From Actinomycetaceae bacterium (lineage in GTDB: Bacteria > Actinomycetota > Actinomycetes > Actinomycetales > Actinomycetaceae), in the NCBI GenBank assembly GCA_030538185.1, contig JAUNUK010000003.1, positions 174,125 to 238,124 of the forward strand: DNA of 64,000 bases, read 5' to 3'. Shown in pieces: positions 47,934 to 56,603 of this stretch. Numbering within the stretch: the stretch's first letter is position 1; each line of letters opens with the position of its first letter. The notes beneath the pieces were generated by a model. The model was not told the origin of the DNA. It did no database searches and was given only the letters and a program-made list of their open reading frames with translations. The position numbers and the translations under genes were made by a program.

Positions 47934-47966
47934 CGCCCTCGGCAATAAAAATTTTTCCCGAGGGCG
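47934..47966. terminator. Inverted CCGAGGGCG pair downstream of ktrB
   Basis: CGCCCTCGG (47934-47942), A/T-rich loop, CCGAGGGCG (47958-47966), 29 bases beyond the ktrB stop on the leftward strand. The loop carries A and T tracts. It likely terminates ktrB and insulates the fucose promoter. Confidence 0.8.
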
Positions 47967-47995
47967 GAACGTTGCAAAACTGAGTAAAATGTCAC

Positions 47996-49363
47996 TCAGC
48001 CGATGGCAGGGCGCTCCTCGGGCATACGGATAACACGCAGGCGCTGTCGCATCGCCAAGGCCGCTGCCATAGTCATGGTGCCGGTCCTGCCTGCGAACAT
48101 TAATGCAACCAAAACATAGCGCGCAGACTCAGGTAAATCCGGTGTTATCCCTGTCGACAGACCCACTGTGGCGAAGGCGGAAACCACCTCGAAAAGTACG
48201 CGATCCAGAGATAGTCCTGTCAGCGCTAGCATGATAACGGTGGATATTGCTACTAGGAAGGCGCCGATAGCTGCTACCGCAACCGACAAACGGACCACGT
48301 CATAGGGAATTCGACGCCTAAAGGCCTCGATGTCCTTATCCCCTCTAGCCTCAGCAATGATCGCCAAGGTCATCACTGCCAAAGTTGTCACCTTGATACC
48401 GCCAGCCGTAGAAGCCGAACCGCCCCCAATGAACATCAAGATGTCTTCCAGGAACCAAGTGGCCTCGTGCATACCCCCTGTGGGCACGGTCGCAAGTCCA
48501 GACGAGCGTGCGTTGACCCCTGAGAGGATTGTGGTCAAAACCTTGCCCTTGAACGACAAAGCACCCAGAGAATCAGGATTGTTCCACTCCAGCAGGCCCA
48601 CGATTCCTGACCCAATCACAGCCAAGATCCCGTAAGTCGATAGGGTCAGTTTGGAGTGCAAGGTGAGGCGTTTGGGGTTGCGCCAATGCCTGCGCACATC
48701 CAAAACCACGGGGAAACCCAAGGCACCCAAAACTGTGCCAAGGGCGATCGGAAAAACGAGCCAACCATCTGCGGCATAAGGGGTAAGACCTTCGGGAAGG
48801 ATAACCAGACCGGCATTGTTGAAAGTCGAGATCGCCATGAAAACCGCGTACCAGGCAGAACGTATGACGCCGACGCCCAAGGTCAAGAAACGCGGGAACA
48901 TCACGGCTGCAATAGCCATTTCGATAACGATTGAGGAAATAACGACAGCTCTTACCAGCGAGCCCACGTCACCCAGTTTCGATTGTTTCTCGGTGGCCGC
49001 CAACATGCGTTGAGTCAAACCAATATGCCTGGACACAGCTAAAGCCAGGATCGAGGCAAGTGTCATGACGCCCAGACCACCGACCTTTATGGAGATCATG
49101 ATGACCACTTGACCAAATAGTGACCAGTATGTCGCAGTCTCTACTGTGGCAAGGCCCGTGACGCACACCGCAGATGTGGCCGTGAACAGTGAATCCACGA
49201 AGGGGGCGCGGTGGCCGGAGGCGGTGGAGATGGGAAGCTGCAACAAGGCGGTGCTAACAGCGACGATGCCCGCAAAGATACCAATCGCCAAACGCGCCGG
49301 CGCCTTGCGAGCCACGGAATCAACAAAGGCACGCAAGGCAGTAGCAACCGCCTTTAACACCAT
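47996..49363 (-). CDS. KtrB/TrkH-type potassium channel subunit
   Basis: 455 residues. Four M1-P-M2 units; the first pore loop is in SLFTATSAVCVTGLATV, later ones around STFNNAGLVILPEG, GGSASTAGGIKVTTLAVM (filter Gly) and SAFATVGLSTGITPDLP. Integral membrane channel for K+ or Na+-coupled K+ uptake, gated by a KtrA ring; the candidate KtrA is at 12193-12864. The basic N-terminus (KAVATALRAFVDSVARKAPARL) is cytoplasmic. Confidence 0.92.
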   Translation of the reverse strand: MVLKAVATALRAFVDSVARKAPARLAIGIFAGIVAVSTALLQLPISTASGHRAPFVDSLFTATSAVCVTGLATVETATYWSLFGQVVIMISIKVGGLGVMTLASILALAVSRHIGLTQRMLAATEKQSKLGDVGSLVRAVVISSIVIEMAIAAVMFPRFLTLGVGVIRSAWYAVFMAISTFNNAGLVILPEGLTPYAADGWLVFPIALGTVLGALGFPVVLDVRRHWRNPKRLTLHSKLTLSTYGILAVIGSGIVGLLEWNNPDSLGALSFKGKVLTTILSGVNARSSGLATVPTGGMHEATWFLEDILMFIGGGSASTAGGIKVTTLAVMTLAIIAEARGDKDIEAFRRRIPYDVVRLSVAVAAIGAFLVAISTVIMLALTGLSLDRVLFEVVSAFATVGLSTGITPDLPESARYVLVALMFAGRTGTMTMAAALAMRQRLRVIRMPEERPAIG

Positions 49364-49539
49364 GACGAGACCCCGGTTTCTAATAAATTATCCAATTCCT
49401 GTGACTTTTCTATGAAGTATCTTGCCGCAAACTAGTATTTCTGACAGCTTTCCCACTATCCTAGTATCTGGTGTGCAAGTGAACGCTGAGAATAATGATG
49501 TCAAGCGCCTCGGACACCACCGCACTCAAAGGATGGAAC

Positions 49540-49761
49540 ATGACCCAACAGCAGGCACCCCGGTTCTTGACCGTGGCAGAAGTCGCTGACTTTATGCGCG
49601 TGTCTAAAATGACCGTTTATCGCATGGTTCATTCAGGTGACCTGCCTGCCGTTCGCGTCGGACGATCCTTTAGAGTCCCCCTTCACGCCGTTGAACAGCT
49701 AGCTAATTCAGACCTTTCTGCATGGGTTGTCAACGACACAGAAGAACGCAAAGCTCAGTGA
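49540..49761 (+). CDS. BldC-like MerR/excisionase-fold DNA-binding protein
   Basis: 73 residues: FLTVAEVADFMRVSKMTVYRMVHSGDLPAVRVGRSFRVPLHAVEQL is the winged-HTH of the BldC/SCO4091 group found throughout Actinobacteria, where it binds repeated sites and controls development or stationary-phase genes. ATG 49540 with AAAGGA upstream is preferred over the frame beginning at 49495. Confidence 0.85.
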   Translation: MTQQQAPRFLTVAEVADFMRVSKMTVYRMVHSGDLPAVRVGRSFRVPLHAVEQLANSDLSAWVVNDTEERKAQ

Positions 49762-49886
49762 CGCTGGTGACACTTCTGCTTTATTAGCCATTTTACTTGC
49801 CTCTCGTTTCTGATGAGGCATCCAGTCCGCTAATATGTAGGGGTTCAAAACCGCGACTTTCCAACTTTCGGAGGCAGGAGGTCCCT

Positions 49887-49985
49887 ATGGGGTCCGTCAT
49901 CAAGAAACGCCGCAAGCGTATGGCGAAGAAGAAGCACCGCAAGTTGCTTCGTAAAACACGCCATCAGCGTCGCAATAAGAAGTGA
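49887..49985 (+). CDS. Small ribosomal subunit protein bS22-like (AURKAIP1/COX24 domain)
   Basis: 32 residues, MGSVIKKRRKRMAKKKHRKL onward, almost entirely basic. This is the invariant actinobacterial mini-protein seen in mycobacterial 30S structures as bS22. GGAGGCAGGAGG lies just upstream of the ATG. Its position after a bldC-like gene and before a HAD gene is a common actinobacterial arrangement. Confidence 0.92.
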   Translation: MGSVIKKRRKRMAKKKHRKLLRKTRHQRRNKK

Positions 49986-50044
49986 GCAAGTCCGGGTCTG
50001 CATAGCGCTGACCCGGTTGCCATTTTTGTCTGCCTTGGATCCTT

Positions 50045-50869
50045 ATGAGTGATGATGCCACTTCGGTTGAGAAATCCGGTGACACCACAACGTTTGATGC
50101 CAGTGCTGTTGATAACACTGCGTTTGACACCACTGCGGCGAACGTGGTGACACCGGGTGGCTCCACCAGCCCAGAAACCTCGAAGACCCCTGCGGCTTTC
50201 TTCGACATTGACGGGACGCTAATCCGCGGCGCGACCAGCTGGTACCTCACCAAAGAGTTCTACGCCAGGCGTTTTTTTGGTGTCAAGGATATCGCCTATG
50301 CAGGGTACTACACCCTGCGCTGGATCCTGCTGGGCGAAAACAAGAAAGACCTGGCCCGGCTGCGCTGCCGCGCCCTACAGGTCATGAAGGGCCGCACAGA
50401 GACAGAACTGACGCAGATCAGCGAGGAGGTCTGCGATCACATCCTGGAGGCCAGGATTATTCCCGGTGCAAAAGATCTGGTGGATTACCATATTTCCCAA
50501 GGACACGAGGTCTGGCTGGTCTCTGCCACACCACACATCATGGCCCGCCAAGTCGCCAAGAATTTAGGTGCAACAGGTGGCCTTGGCTCCATCATTGACT
50601 TCGATGAAAACGGCATGATGCAGGGAATGTCTGGTGACCTGTTGCACGGACCTGCAAAAGCACACGCGGTCACCGATTTGGCTGGCGCACGCAACCTAGA
50701 CCTAGACGCCTCCTACGCCTACTCTGATTCCGCCCACGACAGGGACCTTTTTGGCCTCGTAGGGCATCCCGTGGCAGTCAACCCCGAGGCCGCGTTGAAA
50801 AGATTGGCGAAACAAATGGGCTGGCCGGTCGTAAACTTTAAACGTAGACAGGAAAGACGCAGCCGTTAG
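50045..50869 (+). CDS. HAD-superfamily IB phosphatase (SerB-like)
   Basis: 274 residues. After a Thr/Ala/Asp-rich disordered N-terminus (1-47), motif I AFFDIDGTLIRG, motif II WLVSATPH, Lys in HGPAKAHAV and motif III YAYSDSAHDRDLF are complete. Members dephosphorylate phosphoserine, phospholipid head groups or similar; the substrate is unknown. It is followed after 15 bases by the phosphoglycerate mutase family gene. Confidence 0.88.
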   Translation: MSDDATSVEKSGDTTTFDASAVDNTAFDTTAANVVTPGGSTSPETSKTPAAFFDIDGTLIRGATSWYLTKEFYARRFFGVKDIAYAGYYTLRWILLGENKKDLARLRCRALQVMKGRTETELTQISEEVCDHILEARIIPGAKDLVDYHISQGHEVWLVSATPHIMARQVAKNLGATGGLGSIIDFDENGMMQGMSGDLLHGPAKAHAVTDLAGARNLDLDASYAYSDSAHDRDLFGLVGHPVAVNPEAALKRLAKQMGWPVVNFKRRQERRSR

Positions 50870-50884
50870 TGTCACACTGTAGGT

Positions 50885-51556
50885 ATGAAACGCACAACCG
50901 TTCACCTCATGAGACACGGCGAAGTCCACAATCCCGACGGTATTTTGTATGGGCGTTTACCTGGCTACCGATTGAGCGAGCTGGGCACACAGATGGTCCA
51001 GATGACAGCCGACCACCTGAAAACCGAAGGCCACGACATCCGCAGGGTGGTTGCCTCTCCCCTGCTTCGGGCACAAGAATCCGCAGCGCCCTCGGCGAAA
51101 GTCTTTGGTTTGTCGGTCGAATCAGATGAGCGGCTCATTGAATCCGGGAATTCCTTTGAGGGGTTTCAAGTCAACGCTAACCGCCTGGCCTTGGCCCATC
51201 CGCGTTTTTGGTGGCGATACCGCAATCCCTTTACACCCTCCTGGGGTGAGCCCTATATCGAGATGCTTCTACGCATGCGTTCAGCCATCATCTCGGCAAT
51301 AAACAAGGCCGAGGGCGGTGAGGTGCTACTCGTGTCGCACCAGCTACCCATCTGGGTTGTGCGTCGCTACGTCGAGGGCCAGGCCCTTGCACATTCACCA
51401 AACCGCAGGCAATGTGCCCTGGCCTCCTTGACCTCTTTGACGTTTTTGGACCACACGCTTGTGGGCCTGTCCTACGCAGAGCCAGCGAAGTCTCTCATGG
51501 CACAGGCAATAGACATGGTGCCCGGCACAAGCGCTGCAGGCGCCAACCGCGGCTAA
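50885..51556 (+). CDS. Histidine phosphatase (phosphoglycerate mutase family)
   Basis: 223 residues. Catalytic LMRHGEVHNP, SPLLRAQESA and the second His in LLVSHQLPIWVVRRYVEG. In Actinobacteria this family often sits beside cytochrome biogenesis or haem genes; here it is followed by the haem cluster. It is likely a phosphatase rather than a glycolytic mutase. Confidence 0.85.
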   Translation: MKRTTVHLMRHGEVHNPDGILYGRLPGYRLSELGTQMVQMTADHLKTEGHDIRRVVASPLLRAQESAAPSAKVFGLSVESDERLIESGNSFEGFQVNANRLALAHPRFWWRYRNPFTPSWGEPYIEMLLRMRSAIISAINKAEGGEVLLVSHQLPIWVVRRYVEGQALAHSPNRRQCALASLTSLTFLDHTLVGLSYAEPAKSLMAQAIDMVPGTSAAGANRG

Positions 51557-51572
51557 CGAGACAACAAACAGC

Positions 51573-51623
51573 CCCTAGCCACACGGCCACTCGACGATTT
51601 TGGTGTTTGCCGAGCGGCTAGGG
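51573..51623 (+). terminator. Long-loop stem downstream of the histidine phosphatase gene
   Basis: CCCTAGCC (51573-51580) pairs with GGCTAGGG (51616-51623) around a 35-base loop, 17 bases after the stop. A near-copy of the 9-mer (CCGAGCGGC) lies in the loop. Moderate terminator candidate. Confidence 0.5.
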
Positions 51624-51735
51624 ACTGATGTCGTAGGCCAAGACTGTCACCAGCCTCGACCGTTTTGGTCTGTACAACAGTAGCCACAGTAACGCAGGAA
51701 GTTACCCGTGTTAATAGGTAATCAGTCCCAATTGG

Positions 51736-51769
51736 CTGGGGGTTCTTAGTTGCACCTAAGAGCCCCCAG
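51736..51769. terminator. Strong stem-loop between converging genes
   Basis: CTGGGGGTTCTTAG / CTAAGAGCCCCCAG, 14 bp with one wobble position and a six-base loop, followed by AAAAA. It lies between the histidine phosphatase gene and hemQ. The rest of 51557-51888 (about 330 bases) shows no gene; a small RNA ending at this stem is possible but unsupported. Confidence 0.8.
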
Positions 51770-51888
51770 AAAAACCATCCCCACCTGCTTATTCTTCACC
51801 TATGAGCCAACTGTGAAGGTCAGAAAAAGTGACATTTCGTATCAGTTTGTATCTCTTTGCAGGCCAGAGGGAAACCCGTGAAAATACC

Positions 51889-52656
51889 TCATGGTAGGGC
51901 GGTGATCCACTCTTCTAATGCGACCCTGGGACCTGTGAAGAAGGGGGTATCCTCACGCACAAACAACCTGGCTTCCGCATCTCGCTGCTTGCGCAGTACA
52001 CCCATAATGCGCTCCAAAGAATCGGCCTCCAAAGAAATGGTCCACTCGTAATCACCCAAAGCAAAAGCGGCCAAGGTAGAGACCTGCACATCAAGATAGT
52101 CGCGCCCGTTCATGCCGTGTTCCTTGAGGATTGCAGAACGCCTTGCCTCGGGCAGGTAATACCAGTCCCAGGAACGCACGAAGGGGTAAACCGCGACGAA
52201 GTCCCTGGGCACGACCCCGCCGAAACAAGCCGGCAGGTGGCGTGCGTTGAACTCTGCAGCCATATGGCGCGACATTGCCGACCACACAGGCGATACGAAC
52301 CCGCCCAGGTCACTGCGCAGGATTGCACGGTAGGCAGCCTGGAGCTTCACGGCGCTGTCGGCCAGCATCCACACCATTAGGTCCGCATCCGCTCTGAAAC
52401 CACCCACGTCATAAAAACCGCGCAGTTCCACACCACAGCCTTCGATTGCCGCCACAACATCGGCAGCGATCCGCCCTCGGGAATCTTTTTCCTCTGGCAG
52501 TTCGCCGTCCACCGCAAAGACGCAATGCAGGGAATAATTGTCCCTGGCATTGACCTCATCGGGGTTGATATTTCCTGCGTCACGCGGGTCCTTGACGTAG
52601 CTGGGCATGGAGGCATTGGGGTGGGCTACTCCGCCTTCGGTGGGGTGGTGACTCAT
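51889..52656 (-). CDS. hemQ: Coproheme decarboxylase HemQ (ChdC)
   Basis: 255 residues. It converts coprohaem III to haem b using H2O2. YPFVRSWDWYYLPEARR carries the catalytic Tyr region, and HGMNGRDYLDVQVSTLAAFALGDYEWTISLE includes the proximal-His region typical of actinobacterial HemQ. ATG 52656 has AAGGAG eight bases upstream. It follows the ferrochelatase by 12 bases and defines the coproporphyrin-dependent branch. Confidence 0.93.
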   Translation of the reverse strand: MSHHPTEGGVAHPNASMPSYVKDPRDAGNINPDEVNARDNYSLHCVFAVDGELPEEKDSRGRIAADVVAAIEGCGVELRGFYDVGGFRADADLMVWMLADSAVKLQAAYRAILRSDLGGFVSPVWSAMSRHMAAEFNARHLPACFGGVVPRDFVAVYPFVRSWDWYYLPEARRSAILKEHGMNGRDYLDVQVSTLAAFALGDYEWTISLEADSLERIMGVLRKQRDAEARLFVREDTPFFTGPRVALEEWITALP

Positions 52657-52668
52657 GAGCATTACTCC

Positions 52669-53871
52669 TTATATTTGTTTTATTTGTGTATGTGGATGAT
52701 TTAGATCGCGTGGGCCGGTGTTGCTGGAATGGACGTGAACCGCGGTTCTGAAGTACGTGCAGCAGCCTTCCGAACAGATGGGCGCTAGGGCATCGAAAGT
52801 GCCGGGCTGGACGGCCTGAACGGGGTGTTCGCCGCGATTGATTGCTGCGGATTCAAACAAGAGCTGGACCAGTTGGTCCACAAAGACAGGGTTATTGCTG
52901 ATGGTGGCTGCCCTGCGATACTGTATGCCCAAGTCGGCAGCGGTTTGTGCGGCCTCGGTGTCCAGGTCATAGACGACCTCCATGTGGTCAGTGATGAAGC
53001 CAATGGGGACACACAAAACGGAAGACACGCCCCCGGCAGCCAAGGTCGACAAGTGATCGTTAATATCTGGCTCCAGCCAACGCGCCTGGGGTGGGCCCGA
53101 ACGTGAGCAGTATGAAAGATCCCAACTGGGCTCGTAGCCAAGTGTTGCCGCTACGCGACGCATCACGGCAGCTGCCACAAGCTGGTGCTGCCTCACGTAG
53201 TCCAGGTTTTCGCCATTCGGGCCTGCGCCGTCATTCATAGCAACCGGTATCGAGTGGGTCACCATCGCCACATGCGTATGAGCAGGCATGTTTTTTAGGC
53301 TGTGCCCAATCGACTCGGCGTAAGCCTGCACAAAACCGAGGGTATTCGCGTAAGCCCGCACCTTTGTCACCTTCAACGGATCCAGGGCGTCTATGCGTTC
53401 TTCGGCGTTGAGTTCACACAGTGCTGCCTCAATATTTTCCAGGTACTGACGGCACCCAGAATAACTGGCGTATGCCGAGGTGAACAGGGCCAAAACATTG
53501 CGGTGTCCCTGTTCATACAGTTTCCCCAAGGTGTCCTTGATGAAGGGGTGCCAATTGCGGTTGCCGATCACCACCGGCACATCAACCCCGCGCGCGCTTA
53601 GCTCATTGCCAAGCGAGGCGCGCAGCTCCCGATTGCGGGCGTTTATAGGAGAAACCCCACCAAAACCCTCGTAATGACGCGAGACCTCCACCAAACGTTC
53701 ATCAGGAATTCCGGCACCTTTCGTGGCATTACGCATAAAGGGCAAGACATCGTCTGGACCGTTTGGTCCACCGTAGGACACCAGCATGACGGCATCGAAG
53801 GGGTCAAGTTTTTTCGGGGACACATCCATATTTTTTTCCGAGGGCGGGGCAGTCACGGGACTGTGTTTCAC
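52669..53871 (-). CDS. cpfC: Coproporphyrin ferrochelatase with [2Fe-2S] cysteines
   Basis: 400 residues. SRHYEGFGGVSPINARNRELR and the catalytic His in VTHSIPVAMNDG are present. Cys ligands expected for the actinobacterial [2Fe-2S] cluster occur in SYCSRSG and PICSEGCCTY. It inserts ferrous iron into coproporphyrin III before HemQ. Its start overlaps the hemA stop by four bases; CCGAGGGCG lies in codons 8-12. Confidence 0.93.
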   Translation of the reverse strand: MKHSPVTAPPSEKNMDVSPKKLDPFDAVMLVSYGGPNGPDDVLPFMRNATKGAGIPDERLVEVSRHYEGFGGVSPINARNRELRASLGNELSARGVDVPVVIGNRNWHPFIKDTLGKLYEQGHRNVLALFTSAYASYSGCRQYLENIEAALCELNAEERIDALDPLKVTKVRAYANTLGFVQAYAESIGHSLKNMPAHTHVAMVTHSIPVAMNDGAGPNGENLDYVRQHQLVAAAVMRRVAATLGYEPSWDLSYCSRSGPPQARWLEPDINDHLSTLAAGGVSSVLCVPIGFITDHMEVVYDLDTEAAQTAADLGIQYRRAATISNNPVFVDQLVQLLFESAAINRGEHPVQAVQPGTFDALAPICSEGCCTYFRTAVHVHSSNTGPRDLNHPHTQIKQI

Positions 53872-55325
53872 GAAGCAACCTCGCTTCTAAACTCCGCGAG
53901 GACATCTATCCCAAAGACTGTTGTGAAAGCATCCACCCAATGCTGGCCATCCCCCTGGGCAACGGCCTGGTGTGCGGCAAGTGTGGGCGTGTGGGCGATT
54001 CGGGCTGCCAAGCGTCTAATAGCTTGGGCTGCTTGCTCAGGAGTGAGGTGCTGGACCTGGGGAAGGCGTTGCACTTCTTCTTCTGCAAGCGCTGTGATCG
54101 TGTCCCTCATGAGAGTGATTGCCGGGGCGACCGAGGCGCTAGATGCCTGGGCGCGCATGGCGTCTAGTCCTTGAGCAACCAATTCTTCAGCGCGGCTAAT
54201 TGCCTGCGTGGACAATTCAGGTACGTGCTTTTGTACGTCTTGAAGGGTCAGCAGCACCACGTTATCCATGTCTGCGACCTCGACAGGGATGTCGCGATTC
54301 AAGGCCATATCGATAAACACCAAGGGTTTGTTGCCGGGGTTTCCTTGGTTTTCAGGCTGGTATTCGAGCTGGTCTGCGAGCCTCTTGGCCCTTTCACCTA
54401 GTGCTTCCGCGACGATGGACGGGGTCACAACAACCCTTCCTGTGCCAGAACAGGTGATGACCATATCTACTTCGGCCAGGACTTTCACCAATTCTGTCGC
54501 GTCTATCAACCCAAGTTCGTGGCCTGCTGCAAATGTGACGGCTCTTTCAGAAGACCTGAAGGACAGCAGCTCTTGAACGCCTCGTGCTCGCAGCTGGGCA
54601 ACGACTGCGCCTGCATAGGACCCTGTCCCAATAATCAATGCTTTACTGGGCACGTTTCCGCCCGTGAGATCAGCCGCCAGGTCGAAAGCCACTCCCACGG
54701 TCGAGCGGCCCGCAGATGTCAGTCCGGTCAGCTGTGCGACCTTTCGTGAGGTGCGTAAGGCGGCTGAAAAACAGGAATCCAGCAGGCCAGAGCATGTCCC
54801 CTCGCGGCGAGCCTGGACGAGGGCGCGTCGTACTTGCCCAGAGATTTCTCTTTCCCCTACGACCATGGAATCCAAACCAGATGCCACCCTAAACAGGTGG
54901 TTCAGCGCATCACATGCCTGACGATGCCGCCAATTGCCAATTTCTTGAATGTGGCTAGGGTCCTGGCTGCGATCCTCGGTAATGAAGGGTTCTAGGCCCT
55001 GAAGTACCTGGGCGAAGATTACCGCAGCAACACTGGACGTATCGCCCTCGGCAATGCAGGGGGTGGTGGGGGGTCCGAAGTCTGTCCCCCCGGTGTCCGT
55101 ATGCAGGTAGAACTCGACCCTGTTGCAGGTTGAGACTTTCACAAATCCGCGCACTTCCGTCTTTTGGCTCAAGGAAGCGCTAATGGCGTCGGCGAATGCG
55201 GCAGCTACCTCTACAACGCGTAGAGAATTCCCCGAGTGGGTGAGCGAGAAAACATCAAATGCCACGCGGCCTATTGAACCATGTCTTTGGTCCCTAAAAT
55301 GAATGTTATTCTGACGTTCCGTCAT
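53868..55325 (-). CDS. hemA: Glutamyl-tRNA reductase
   Basis: 485 residues. Catalytic Cys in VSTCNRVEFY; SGLDSMVVGEREISGQVRRAL; NADPH domain ALIIGTGSYAGAVVAQLRARGVQ. It makes glutamate-1-semialdehyde from Glu-tRNA. Rare insertions and a weak Shine-Dalgarno leave the start (ATG 55325) uncertain; a GTG near 55265 at VAFDVFSL is possible. First gene of the leftward hemA-cpfC-hemQ operon, divergent from hemE. Confidence 0.93.
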   Translation of the reverse strand: MTERQNNIHFRDQRHGSIGRVAFDVFSLTHSGNSLRVVEVAAAFADAISASLSQKTEVRGFVKVSTCNRVEFYLHTDTGGTDFGPPTTPCIAEGDTSSVAAVIFAQVLQGLEPFITEDRSQDPSHIQEIGNWRHRQACDALNHLFRVASGLDSMVVGEREISGQVRRALVQARREGTCSGLLDSCFSAALRTSRKVAQLTGLTSAGRSTVGVAFDLAADLTGGNVPSKALIIGTGSYAGAVVAQLRARGVQELLSFRSSERAVTFAAGHELGLIDATELVKVLAEVDMVITCSGTGRVVVTPSIVAEALGERAKRLADQLEYQPENQGNPGNKPLVFIDMALNRDIPVEVADMDNVVLLTLQDVQKHVPELSTQAISRAEELVAQGLDAMRAQASSASVAPAITLMRDTITALAEEEVQRLPQVQHLTPEQAAQAIRRLAARIAHTPTLAAHQAVAQGDGQHWVDAFTTVFGIDVLAEFRSEVAS

Positions 55326-55430
55326 ATAGTGTCACTTTCCCTAGTGCTCACAAGGCAAACAGAGAATCGTAATTCTTTGGCGAAATTTCAACGTAAACGC
55401 GCCGTGCGCAAGCTATGGCACAATGCTTGC

Positions 55431-56603
55431 GTGACGAAAATAGGAACAGCCCAGTCCAGCACCCAGTCCGGTCTGCAGGGGATGCGTGCCGTATTTGCTG
55501 GCCGGCAACCTGAGGTGACCCCCGTGTGGTTTATGCGCCAAGCCGGTAGGTCCTTGCCTGAATACCGCGAGCTGCGCGCAGGCGTGCCCATGCTGGACGC
55601 CTGTTTGAACCCTGAGATGGCTGCTGAAATAACCGTGCAACCCGTCAGGCGATTGGGCGTGGATGCGGGCATTTTCTTCTCTGACATTGTGGTTCCCTTG
55701 CGATTGCTGGGAGTAGACGTCGAGATTGTGCCTGGGCGCGGCCCGGTTTTCGCCTCGCCTATTGATGACGCGCGCGGGGTTGCCTCGCTTGTCGGTCGTG
55801 AGGTGACGGGTGTTGGCGATGCGTCTGGCGGGGCATTTTCCGTCATTACCGAGGCCGTTCAACGTGCCCGCGAAATGTTGGCCACCCCCGGCCTGAACCC
55901 CGAAACCCCTGACGAACCCACGCCCTTGCTGGGCTTTGCTTCCGCGCCCTTCACCCTGGCGTCCTACCTGGTTGAGGGCGGTCCTTCCAAGGATCACCTA
56001 AAAACCAGAGCCTTCATGTTGGCCCAGCCCGCGGCGTGGACGGCACTGGCCAGGTGGTGTGCGCAGGTGTCCTTGGAGTTCTTGCGCGCCCAGGTTTTGG
56101 GTGGCGTTATCGGCGTGCAGGTTTTCGATTCCTGGGTGGGTGTTTTGTCCAGGTCTCAGTACCGGGAGCTTGTCCTGCCGCATACGGCTGCGATTTTCGA
56201 GGGGCTGAGCGGGGCAGTAACACATGACCCTGCCGGTTTTGGTGCCCCTTTGGGGACCATTCATTTTGGCACCGGCTGTCACCATCTGCTTCAGCCCATG
56301 TCTCAGGCCGGGGCGGCCTTGATGGGCATCGACTGGCGTCTGGATTTATCCGAGGCAATCGAGTCCTTGCCAGGTGTAGGGGTCCAGGGCAATATCGACC
56401 CGGCCTTGGTCGTTGCCGCCAGTACCTCCGCCCAGGGCGCTTCGGCTTTGGATGAGCACGTTTTAGGGGTTTTGCGGGCAGGCCGCAAGTCTCCCGTACA
56501 CATTTTGAACCTGGGACACGGCGTCAACCCGGACACAGACCCCGACGTTTTGGCGCACATCGTCCGCCTGGCCCACCGCACGCGTTTTGAGGAGTCACGA
56601 TGA
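55431..56603 (+). CDS. hemE: Uroporphyrinogen decarboxylase
   Basis: About 390 residues from GTG 55431. PVWFMRQAGRSLPEYR, FFSDIVVPLRLLGVDVEIVPGRGP and FASAPFTLASYLVEGG are HemE hallmarks. An upstream in-frame extension to 55281 overlaps hemA and is not HemE-like. No Shine-Dalgarno precedes the GTG, and CACAAT lies six bases before it, so the mRNA may be leaderless. First gene of the rightward haem operon. Confidence 0.92.
   Translation: MTKIGTAQSSTQSGLQGMRAVFAGRQPEVTPVWFMRQAGRSLPEYRELRAGVPMLDACLNPEMAAEITVQPVRRLGVDAGIFFSDIVVPLRLLGVDVEIVPGRGPVFASPIDDARGVASLVGREVTGVGDASGGAFSVITEAVQRAREMLATPGLNPETPDEPTPLLGFASAPFTLASYLVEGGPSKDHLKTRAFMLAQPAAWTALARWCAQVSLEFLRAQVLGGVIGVQVFDSWVGVLSRSQYRELVLPHTAAIFEGLSGAVTHDPAGFGAPLGTIHFGTGCHHLLQPMSQAGAALMGIDWRLDLSEAIESLPGVGVQGNIDPALVVAASTSAQGASALDEHVLGVLRAGRKSPVHILNLGHGVNPDTDPDVLAHIVRLAHRTRFEESR

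Noticed and set aside
51627-51735. Possible small RNA between the histidine phosphatase and hemQ genes
   Set aside because: The strong terminator at 51736 is the only RNA-like feature; no promoter or known RNA family could be recognised.
55281-55430. Upstream extension of hemE
   Set aside because: The extra 50 residues overlap hemA and have no resemblance to HemE; GTG 55431 starts just before the conserved part.
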